Positions 1 to 5,052 of a stretch of 7,598 bases of DNA are shown one piece after another. Position numbers and translations under genes: made by a program. This DNA is from Pseudomonadota bacterium (GTDB lineage: Bacteria > Pseudomonadota > Gammaproteobacteria > Burkholderiales > Burkholderiaceae_D). The notes beneath the pieces are model-generated. The model saw only the letters and a list, made by a program, of their open reading frames with translations, had not been told where the DNA came from and made no database searches. How positions within the stretch are numbered: position 1 is the first letter of the stretch; each line of letters starts with the position of its first letter. The stretch lies in the NCBI GenBank assembly GCA_023420795.1, contig JAEZVM010000386.1, positions 1-7,598 of the forward strand, given 5' to 3'.

Positions 1-338
1 ATAAGAATCCGTTATCAGTTATTCAATCTGTAACCGATGCGTAACTACATCGGTCGGCGGCTGGAATGAAAGGCTATTGCCCAAGGAATATTAAAAAAGA
101 CCGGGCACTGTTGCATCCTTGATCTGAATCAACAATCTTAGGTCGCAAAGTGTTACAGGAATGTGCACCTCCTGAGCTCGCCACCTTCACCTTCCCAGCA
201 TAGACAGCTGTCCGTCCGCGTATAACAGGAATCAAACGGCGAAACCGGGCCCTGCTTGCCGTCTTCCGCTCCGAAAGCGAGAAACGTCTATAGTGATTCG
301 TGGGCAGCATTGTTGAATCACCATCAAAACGGCCAGTC
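1..338. other. 5' intergenic stretch, no convincing gene
   Basis: This stretch is less GC-rich than the rest and holds no reading frame that looks coding. The one longer minus-strand frame (74-340) is rich in Arg and Ser, has no recognisable motif and overlaps the start of the phosphoesterase. A 7-bp inverted repeat lies at 33-39/48-54 (ACCGATG/CATCGGT, 8-base loop) but lacks a T tract. The octamer ACAGGAAT occurs twice, at 155-162 and 225-232. TATAGT at 289-294 could be a -10 element for the phosphoesterase, but no -35 sits at the right distance. The upstream gene, if any, ends outside the window. Confidence 0.5.
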
Positions 339-1124
339 ATGAAAATCCAGATCGCCTCCGACCTGCACCTGAAACCACTGGAAAGCCGCTTTCCCGACTA
401 TCGCATCGTTGAACCCGCCGATGCCGACGTGCTGGTACTCGCCGGCGACATCCACCGCGCCACCCGTGCGGTTGAAATGTTCGCGGACTGGCCGGTGCCG
501 GTGGTGTACGTGCACGGCAACCATGAGCTCTACCATGAAGAATATTCCGACCTGATGGAAAAGATGCGGGCCGCCTGCGCCGGCAGCAACGTGCATTTCC
601 TCGAAAAAGATAAATGCATCATCGGCGGCGTGCGCTTCCTCGGCTGCTGCCTGTGGACCGACTACCTGCTGAACCCGGCCGGCGAGCGGGAAGCAATGGC
701 CGAAGCACAACAGAAGCTGCGCGACCACAGCGTGATCCGCAGCGGCGACGAACTTTTCACCACCGAAGATGCACAGCGCATTCATCGACAGTCGCGCGCC
801 TGGGTGGAGACGAAGCTGCAAGAGGGCTTCGAGGGCGCCACCGTCGTCATCACCCATCACGGCCCGCATCCGAAATCCGTGCATCCACGTTACGCCGGCA
901 TGCCGCTGAACGCCGCCTTCGTCAGCGACCTGACATCGCTGTTCGGCAAGGCCCGGCTATGGATACACGGGCATGTGCATGACAGCTTCGACTACGAAGT
1001 GGACAGCACGCGCGTGATCGCGAATCCGCGCGGCTATGCGCTCAATCGCGCGGCAGCGGAAACACCGGAGCAGATCGTGTGGGAGAACGCGGAGTTCGAC
1101 CCACGGCTGGTCGTGCAGGTCTGA
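339..1124 (+). CDS. calcineurin-like metallophosphoesterase
   Basis: This 261-residue cytoplasmic protein is predicted to be a two-metal phosphoesterase; its substrate cannot be told from sequence. The family metal-ligand blocks appear in order: D8-x-H10 in ASDLHL, G36-D37 in LAGDIHR, G60-N61-H62-E63, H173-H174 in VVITHHGPH, and G211-H212-V213-H214 near the end. These are the usual ligands of the calcineurin-like (Metallophos) fold. The late block IANPRGY (227-233) is common in one-domain bacterial members. There is no signal peptide or membrane segment. The ATG at 339 is chosen because the protein then begins MKIQIASDLH, placing the first metal motif at the usual distance from the N terminus; an in-frame GTG at 300 would add 13 residues unlike the family. 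The gene appears monocistronic. Family assignment is secure, biological role unknown. Confidence 0.92.
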   Translation: MKIQIASDLHLKPLESRFPDYRIVEPADADVLVLAGDIHRATRAVEMFADWPVPVVYVHGNHELYHEEYSDLMEKMRAACAGSNVHFLEKDKCIIGGVRFLGCCLWTDYLLNPAGEREAMAEAQQKLRDHSVIRSGDELFTTEDAQRIHRQSRAWVETKLQEGFEGATVVITHHGPHPKSVHPRYAGMPLNAAFVSDLTSLFGKARLWIHGHVHDSFDYEVDSTRVIANPRGYALNRAAAETPEQIVWENAEFDPRLVVQV

Positions 1125-1139
1125 TTTCCCTTGCAGAGA

Positions 1140-1178
1140 TGCTGATGTAGTGTCGGTTTTCTTTCCATTGCATCAGCA
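1140..1178. promoter_or_regulatory. 8-bp inverted repeat, candidate activator-binding site
   Basis: TGCTGATG (1140-1147) and CATCAGCA (1171-1178) form a perfect inverted repeat with a 23-base spacer, 15 bases after the phosphoesterase stop. No T tract follows, so it is a poor terminator. Its centre lies about 96 bases upstream of the start point predicted from the sigma-54 promoter at 1229-1244, a normal distance for an enhancer-binding protein. A second small repeat, GAAAG-AG-CTTTC, lies at 1184-1195. Function is inferred from position only. Confidence 0.35.
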
Positions 1179-1228
1179 AATTTGAAAGAGCTTTCTCCAA
1201 GTTGCTGATTCTTCGAGCAGTTCCAAAG

Positions 1229-1244
1229 TGGCACAGCACTTGCC
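1229..1244 (+). promoter_or_regulatory. sigma-54 (RpoN) promoter
   Basis: The sequence TGGCACAGCACTTGCC matches the RpoN consensus TGGCAC-N5-TTGC. The invariant GG (1230-1231) and GC (1242-1243) are separated by exactly 10 bases, so they sit at -24 and -12. Transcription should start near 1255, about 70 bases before the preferred TTG start of the PEP-CTERM esterase. PEP-CTERM genes are known in several betaproteobacteria to depend on RpoN with the PrsK/PrsR two-component system. That regulator is not in this window, so its involvement is inference. Confidence 0.78.
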
Positions 1245-1253
1245 TCGTCGGTT

Positions 1254-1286
1254 AATTGCCTTTCGGAATAAAGCTCCAAGGCAATT
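1254..1286 (+). promoter_or_regulatory. 5'-leader inverted repeat of the PEP-CTERM gene
   Basis: AATTGCC (1254-1260) and GGCAATT (1280-1286) are perfect inverted repeats separated by 19 bases. The left arm begins at the start point predicted from the sigma-54 promoter (about 1255), so the mRNA could begin with a hairpin. Such 5' stems often protect transcripts from decay. The stem is A/T-rich at its base, so the evidence is positional. Confidence 0.35.
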
Positions 1287-1312
1287 CAAAACCATAAAGC
1301 AGCATGACCAAC

Positions 1313-1318
1313 GAGGAG
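1313..1318 (+). promoter_or_regulatory. Shine-Dalgarno GAGGAG favouring a TTG start at 1325
   Basis: GAGGAG lies 6 bases before an in-frame TTG at 1325-1327. The upstream ATG at 1304 has no comparable ribosome-binding site, and the GAGGAG would then lie inside the coding sequence. Starting at TTG gives a conventional secretion signal beginning M-K-K-F-I-K. Confidence 0.6.
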
Positions 1319-1324
1319 AACGAC

Positions 1325-2296
1325 TTGAAGAAATTCATCAAGACTGCGCTTGCCGGCCTGTGCGCCGGTATTACGCTCGCTGCGGCGGCGCCGGCCAGTG
1401 CAACGATCTGGAAAGGAAACGATGGCAGCGTCGAGTTGTCCGGCCTGTATGTGTTCGGCGACAGCCTGTCGGACTCCGGCAATATCGCGCTGGTGACCAA
1501 CGGCACGGTCCCCGATACGAGCGCAGGCTACGCGTGGGGCCGCTTTACCAATGGCCCGGTGTATGCCGACTATATTGCGCAGGCATACGGCCTGCAGAAT
1601 GTGCCGGCGCTCCTCCCCGGCGGCAACAACTACGCGTTCGGCGGTGCCGAGATCGGCGTGTCGAACAATCCGCCCGGACTCGGCGCACAGCTCGGCTGGT
1701 ATGCATCGCAGACCGGCAATACGGCGGACCCGAATGCTCTATATATCGTGTTCGGCGGCGGCAACGACATCAATCGCGGCTCCGACCTGTCGCAGTCGCT
1801 GGCGACGCTGTACTACATCGTCGATACGCTGGCCAACATGGGCGCAACCAACATCCTGATTCCGAACGCGCCGGATCTGGGACGCACGCCGGGCAACAAT
1901 ACGGATCCGACCCAAGCCGCCGCATTGACGGCCCGTTCGGTCGCCTTCAACCAGGGCCTCGCGCAGATGATTGTCCTGCTGGAAGCGGCGCACAACATCG
2001 ATATCCTCGATATAGATCTCTTCAAGTGGAGCGCCGAAATCCTGGATAACGGCACGGCGTACGGTCTTGCCGATACGACGACCGCCTGCCTCGGCACCGG
2101 CGGCTCCGTCTGCAGCAATCCGGATGAGTACTTTTACTGGGACAGCACCCATCCGACCGCGCGGATTCACCAGATGGTTGGCGACCGCCTGATCGCGGCG
2201 ATCGATGCCGCAGCCGTACCGGAGCCGGCCACGCTGGCCCTGTTGCTGGCGGGGCTGGGCGCGTTCGGTGCTCGTCGCAGAGCACGCAAGGCCTGA
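1325..2296 (+). CDS. GDSL/SGNH-family esterase or lipase with PEP-CTERM sorting tail
   Basis: This exported hydrolase probably cleaves ester bonds in lipids or acylated polymers at the cell surface; the substrate is unknown. Residue numbers are from the upstream ATG at 1304 (330 aa; 323 aa from TTG). A signal peptide runs to about residue 33, with a likely cut after ASA. GDSL block I is VFGDSLSDSGN, with nucleophile Ser54. Later blocks are GRFTNGPVYADY, VFGGGNDIN with the oxyanion Asn154, and WDSTHPT with Asp280 and His283 as the remaining catalytic pair. The C terminus (305-330) is a textbook PEP-CTERM tail: V-P-E-P, a hydrophobic segment, then RRRARK. That tail is recognised by an exosortase, which is not encoded here. 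The start is chosen on the GAGGAG site and the basic n-region; the alternative ATG adds MTNEEND, unusually acidic for a signal peptide. The upstream sigma-54 promoter suggests control together with exopolysaccharide or floc formation. All key residues are present. Confidence 0.9.
   Translation: MKKFIKTALAGLCAGITLAAAAPASATIWKGNDGSVELSGLYVFGDSLSDSGNIALVTNGTVPDTSAGYAWGRFTNGPVYADYIAQAYGLQNVPALLPGGNNYAFGGAEIGVSNNPPGLGAQLGWYASQTGNTADPNALYIVFGGGNDINRGSDLSQSLATLYYIVDTLANMGATNILIPNAPDLGRTPGNNTDPTQAAALTARSVAFNQGLAQMIVLLEAAHNIDILDIDLFKWSAEILDNGTAYGLADTTTACLGTGGSVCSNPDEYFYWDSTHPTARIHQMVGDRLIAAIDAAAVPEPATLALLLAGLGAFGARRRARKA
2216..2293 (+). other. PEP-CTERM sorting signal (within the esterase)
   Basis: The last 26 codons encode Val-Pro-Glu-Pro, about 16 hydrophobic residues and a terminal Arg-rich cluster. 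This is the established recognition signal of the exosortase (EpsH/XrtA-type) system, which processes proteins in bacteria making exopolysaccharide. Confidence 0.93.
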
Positions 2297-2333
2297 AGCG
2301 GTTTATCAGAAAAGAATTACCAGATGAGTGAAA

Positions 2334-2354
2334 CTTCCCCCTTCGCGGGGGAAG
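2334..2354. terminator. GC-rich hairpin after the PEP-CTERM gene
   Basis: CTTCCCCC (2334-2341) and GGGGGAAG (2347-2354) form a perfect 8-bp stem with a 5-base loop, 37 bases past the esterase stop. The plus-strand sequence that follows is A-rich, not T-rich, so it is not a canonical intrinsic terminator in the gene's direction. It may still slow polymerase or protect the mRNA 3' end. Confidence 0.4.
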
Positions 2355-2501
2355 GAAAAAAATTCCATCTCCTCTGCAGAAATTTACCTCCCGCATCAGC
2401 CCTTCCTGCTTCGAACGCCTGCGGAACTCTGAATCCGTTTCGGTCTCCTACAAATCCATTGCCGTTTTGGTAAGCGGCATGAAATGCGATGTCTTGCGGT
2501 C

Positions 2502-2536
2502 GGCTTGCCGGGCATGAATCCGTTTCCAGGCAAGCC
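2502..2536 (+). repeat. 8-bp inverted repeat upstream of the stress gene
   Basis: GGCTTGCC and GGCAAGCC are exact inverted repeats with a 19-base spacer that carries the second copy of GAATCCGTTTC. It lies 58 bases before the stress gene start and could be an operator or leader hairpin. Function is unknown. Confidence 0.4.
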
Positions 2537-2594
2537 TGCACGAACCGGAATTGCAGCACATCGCTCATCGAATGATTTGAAAAGGAGATACATC

Positions 2595-3461
2595 ATGGCG
2601 ATTTCTTCCAAGGACAACTCCGGCATGCTGACGGGTCTGTTCAACGACCGCGACAGTGCCGAGCGCGCATACCAGGCGCTTTCAGACCGCGGCTATTCGA
2701 AGGACGACATCAATGTCGTCATGTCGGACGAGACGAGAACGACGCATTTCGGCAAGGGCGATGGCGCGACGACCGAGCTCGGCAACAAGGCGGCGGAAGG
2801 CGCAGGCATCGGCGGCGCGCTGGGCGGAACGCTCGGCGCGATTCTCGCGGCAGTTGCCGCTACCGGCACCAGCATCGCGCTGCCGGGCCTGGGAATCGTG
2901 ATCGCAGGCCCGATTGCTGCGGCGCTGGCCGGCGCGGGTGCGGGCGCGGCAACCGGCGGCTTGCTCGGCGCACTGGCCGGATGGGGCATTCCCGAAGAGC
3001 GCGTCAAGCGTTACGAGAGCGGATTGAAGCAAGGCGGCATTCTCGTCGGCGTGCAGCCCCGTTCCGATGCGGATGCCGACTATATCGAACAGCAATGGCA
3101 CAACCTGAATGGCCAGGATATCCATCGGCCAACAAGCATGACGGGAACGGCGACAAGCTCGCGGCAGGCCACCGGCACGACACAGGCGCGCGGAACATCG
3201 ACGGACGACACATCGGACTATCGCCAACATTGGCAGACTGCCTACGGCTCCTCGGGCGGCCGTTATGAAGACTATGACACGGCCTACCGCTACGGATCGA
3301 CGATGGCCGGCAGCGGCCGCTATCAGAATTACCAGTGGAATGACGTGGAACCGCAATGGCGCAGCGACTGGGAATCCAGCCATCCCGGAAGCAAGTGGGA
3401 TCAGGTGAAGGATGCGGTGCGCTTCGGCGCGGAACGGGTGAGCGGAAAACGTACTCAGTAA
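2595..3461 (+). CDS. YflT-type general stress protein with glycine zipper and aromatic C-terminal tail
   Basis: This 288-residue protein belongs to the general-stress / heat-induced YflT-like family; its biochemical activity is unknown. Three parts are visible. Residues 11-45 (LTGLFNDRDSAERAYQAL... then INVVM) are the YflT-like alpha/beta unit, which resumes around 133-170 with an ILVGVQ strand. Residues 68-130 form a long Gly/Ala-rich segment with repeated small-xxx-small spacing, a glycine zipper able to insert in or lie along a membrane. Residues 208-283 are an aromatic, charged tail containing YRQHW, YEDYDTAYRYG, W-R-x-x-WE and W-D-x-V-K-D-A-V. A polar Ser/Thr linker (about 178-207) joins them. 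The ATG at 2595 is chosen for its AAAGGAGA site at ideal spacing; the frame stays open upstream to 2484, but that N terminus is unlike the family. The gene stands alone and ends at a strong terminator. Family call is good, role inferred. Confidence 0.82.
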   Translation: MAISSKDNSGMLTGLFNDRDSAERAYQALSDRGYSKDDINVVMSDETRTTHFGKGDGATTELGNKAAEGAGIGGALGGTLGAILAAVAATGTSIALPGLGIVIAGPIAAALAGAGAGAATGGLLGALAGWGIPEERVKRYESGLKQGGILVGVQPRSDADADYIEQQWHNLNGQDIHRPTSMTGTATSSRQATGTTQARGTSTDDTSDYRQHWQTAYGSSGGRYEDYDTAYRYGSTMAGSGRYQNYQWNDVEPQWRSDWESSHPGSKWDQVKDAVRFGAERVSGKRTQ

Positions 3462-3475
3462 TCCGGTCATCGTGG

Positions 3476-3510
3476 AAAGGGGCCGTCCGCTTGTGCGCAG
3501 CCCCTTTTAT
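3476..3510 (+). terminator. rho-independent terminator of the stress gene
   Basis: AAAGGGGC (3476-3483) pairs with GCCCCTTT (3500-3507), with a small inner CGC/GCG pairing in the loop, and the stem runs into TTTTAT. It begins 14 bases after the stop. Read on the minus strand it has only a short T run, so it may work weakly for the converging NYN gene too. Confidence 0.85.
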
Positions 3511-3520
3511 CATTGGTGCA

Positions 3521-3534
3521 GCTCCGTACGGAGC
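3521..3534. repeat. perfect 14-bp palindrome between converging genes
   Basis: GCTCCGTACGGAGC is its own reverse complement. It lies between the stress-gene terminator and the end of the NYN gene. A second inverted repeat, CTATCG/CGATAG (3549-3554/3563-3568), lies 3 bases past the NYN stop. Neither is followed by a T tract on the minus strand. They may form the 3' end structure of the NYN mRNA. Confidence 0.4.
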
Positions 3535-3571
3535 CTTGATGAACGGTGCTATCGGTCTCGCACGATAGAAA

Positions 3572-4426
3572 CTACTCTTCTCCCGCGGCCAGCCGCACCG
3601 TATATTGCCCGGTCTTTTCGTCGCGAATCATCATCAGCAGATTGCGCTTCTGCGCGTCCGCGATCAATTCCTTGAACGAGCGGTAGCCATAAGCCGATTC
3701 GGAAAAGCCGGGACGGCGGCGCTTCATGGTCTGCTTGACCATCGAGCCCCAGATTTTTTCATCCTCGCCGCGTTCTGCGATCAAGGCTTCGACGGTTTCA
3801 ACCGCAAAATCGAGCGCATCCTGTCGGCGGTCGTCGTCACTCTTTTCCTCGCTCTTGCCGTCGCTCTTCGGCGTCTTTTCCTTGGCGGCCCCGTTGGTGG
3901 CCTTCTTCGCAGGCGCCTTCTTTTCGGCCGGCTTGCGCTTGGCTTTCTGCTCGCGCACCAGATCGTCGTAGAAGATGAATTCGTCGCAGTTGGCGGCGAG
4001 CAGGTCCGAGGTGGAATCCTTGACGCCGATGCCGATCACATACTTGTTGTTCTCGCGCAGCTTGGAGACCAGCGGCGAAAAATCGGAATCGCCGCTGATG
4101 ATGACGAAGCAATCGACATGCGACTTGGTATAGCAGAGATCGAGCGCATCGACGACCATGCGGATGTCGGCCGAGTTCTTGCCGGACTGACGCAAGTGCG
4201 GAATCTCGATCAGCTCGAACGCGGCTTCGTGCATCTGCGCCTTGAAATCCTTGTAGCGGTCCCAGTCGCAATAAGCCTTCTTGACCACGATGCTGCCCTT
4301 GAGGAGCAGGCGTTCCAGCACGCGACGGATATCGAAGTGCGCATACTTGGCGTCGCGCACACCCAGCGCGATGTTTTCGAAGTCGCAGAACAGCGCCATG
4401 CTGGTGATGTCGAATTGGCCTGCCAT
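3572..4426 (-). CDS. NYN-domain nuclease with C-terminal LOTUS/OST-HTH domain
   Basis: This 284-residue cytoplasmic protein is predicted to be a metal-dependent ribonuclease or RNA-processing factor. The N-terminal NYN (LabA/PIN-like) domain spans about 8-157. It shows the acidic catalytic set: D15 and N18 in FCDFENI, D87 in NSADIRMVVDAL, and D113/D115 in ISGDSDFSPLV. A low-complexity Lys/Ala/Glu linker follows (about 158-200, with AEKKAPAKKA). The C-terminal part (about 201-280) matches a LOTUS/OST-HTH fold, with W226-G-S-M-V-K-Q-x-M-K-R-R-R-P-G-F and YGYRSFKELIADA. LOTUS domains in general bind RNA, including G-rich RNA. This NYN-LOTUS pairing is common in proteobacteria and echoes animal MARF1-type proteins. 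AGGGGA (4433-4438) upstream supports the ATG. A 135-base gap with a stem-loop separates it from the upstream protease gene, so it probably has its own control. The RNA target is unknown. Confidence 0.9.
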   Translation of the reverse strand: MAGQFDITSMALFCDFENIALGVRDAKYAHFDIRRVLERLLLKGSIVVKKAYCDWDRYKDFKAQMHEAAFELIEIPHLRQSGKNSADIRMVVDALDLCYTKSHVDCFVIISGDSDFSPLVSKLRENNKYVIGIGVKDSTSDLLAANCDEFIFYDDLVREQKAKRKPAEKKAPAKKATNGAAKEKTPKSDGKSEEKSDDDRRQDALDFAVETVEALIAERGEDEKIWGSMVKQTMKRRRPGFSESAYGYRSFKELIADAQKRNLLMMIRDEKTGQYTVRLAAGEE

Positions 4427-4511
4427 TGCTTTTCCCCTGAATGTTTGATGCGATCCACATGCGAGTGCATGTCGTTCGCTGATGACTTGTAAGGATTCCG
4501 GAAGGGTACAC

Positions 4512-4535
4512 CGTTTCGCAGATCGCGGCGAAACG
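4512..4535. repeat. 8-bp stem-loop upstream of the NYN gene
   Basis: CGTTTCGC (4512-4519) and GCGAAACG (4528-4535) form a perfect stem with an 8-base loop. It lies in the 135-base gap between the protease stop and the NYN start, about 86 bases before the latter. No T tract follows on the minus strand. It may be an operator, a leader structure or a weak terminator of the dehydrogenase-protease operon. Confidence 0.4.
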
Positions 4536-4561
4536 CATTGTCCAATGGATAGGAATGGTAG

Positions 4562-5050
4562 TTAATGAGGCGCGCTCATTATTCCCGCCAACAGGAAGCA
4601 TCCGTTATAGAACGCATGCAGCAGGAACGCCGGATAGACCTGGCGATGCCGGTCGCGGAAATGGCCGAACAGCAGAGAAGGTACTATCACTCCCGCAGCC
4701 CAGAACGGCGCGTGATGAATCAGGTGCGCCAGCGCGAACAGCAGCGTGGTGATGCAGTTGGCGGTGCTGATCCCGGCAATCCGGAGCTGTGCCCAAGCCT
4801 TGCGTTCCAGCTGGCCCTGTATCACGCCGCGAAACAGCAGCTCTTCCACAAGCGGCTGCAGCAGCACCATCGATAGCACGTGCCACATGCCGGCTTCGGG
4901 ATTGCCGGCCGCCGGCAGCAGGGGCGCAGCAAGAAGCAACAGGGGCGGCGCAACAAGCAATGCGAGAAGGAACTGCGGGTCCCGCAGGAAAGCGGGCCTG
5001 AAGGACAGGCCCAGCTCTTCTGTCAGCGAAGCTTGCACCACTCCATCCAT
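4562..5050 (-). CDS. mrtJ: CPBP-family glutamic-type intramembrane protease, probable JDVT-CTERM processing enzyme
   Basis: This short (162 aa) multi-pass membrane protein has the three CPBP/Abi motifs: E69-E70-L-L-F-R74 (EExxxR), F105-A-L-A-H109 (FxxxH) and H145-A-F-Y-N149 (HxxxN). The glutamate and histidines are the expected catalytic residues, facing the active site within the membrane. Hydrophobic segments are visible around 27-47, 56-76, 97-110, 115-130 and 139-157. It follows directly after a gene ending in a Gly8-Cys...DPTL sorting tail, the arrangement described for JDVT-CTERM substrates and their dedicated protease MrtJ. The role as that protein's tail-cleaving enzyme is inferred from this pairing. 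The ATG at 5050 starts 2 bases after the dehydrogenase TGA. A GTG at 5056 would overlap that stop as GTGA and add two residues. No strong ribosome-binding site is seen, so translational coupling is likely. The frame stays open to 5161, but that would mean a 109-base overlap with Arg-rich, non-family sequence. Confidence 0.82.
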   Translation of the reverse strand: MDGVVQASLTEELGLSFRPAFLRDPQFLLALLVAPPLLLLAAPLLPAAGNPEAGMWHVLSMVLLQPLVEELLFRGVIQGQLERKAWAQLRIAGISTANCITTLLFALAHLIHHAPFWAAGVIVPSLLFGHFRDRHRQVYPAFLLHAFYNGCFLLAGIMSAPH

Positions 5051-5052
5051 CT

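Larger units (their letters stand above)
2297..2594. other. intergenic region with several short repeats
   Basis: No gene is visible. The gap holds a GC-rich hairpin (2334-2354), a 12-bp direct repeat TGAATCCGTTTC at 2430-2441 and 2515-2526, and an inverted repeat GGCTTGCC (2502-2509)/GGCAAGCC (2529-2536) that encloses most of the second copy. CAGGC-AA-GCCTG lies at 2527-2538. No clear sigma-70 or sigma-54 promoter for the stress gene was found. A strong AAAGGAGA Shine-Dalgarno sits at 2581-2588. Confidence 0.5.

Noticed and set aside
74..340. An 88-codon minus-strand frame upstream of the phosphoesterase
   Set aside because: No motif, no convincing ribosome-binding site, odd Arg/Ser-rich composition, and it covers the phosphoesterase start region.
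2484..2594. N-terminal extension of the stress protein by 37 residues
   Set aside because: The ATG at 2595 has an AAAGGAGA site at ideal spacing, and the extension runs through the repeat-bearing leader with no family resemblance.
3605..4492. A 295-codon plus-strand frame opposite the NYN gene
   Set aside because: It is the antisense shadow of a well-supported NYN-LOTUS gene; its Leu/Val/Arg-rich product matches nothing.
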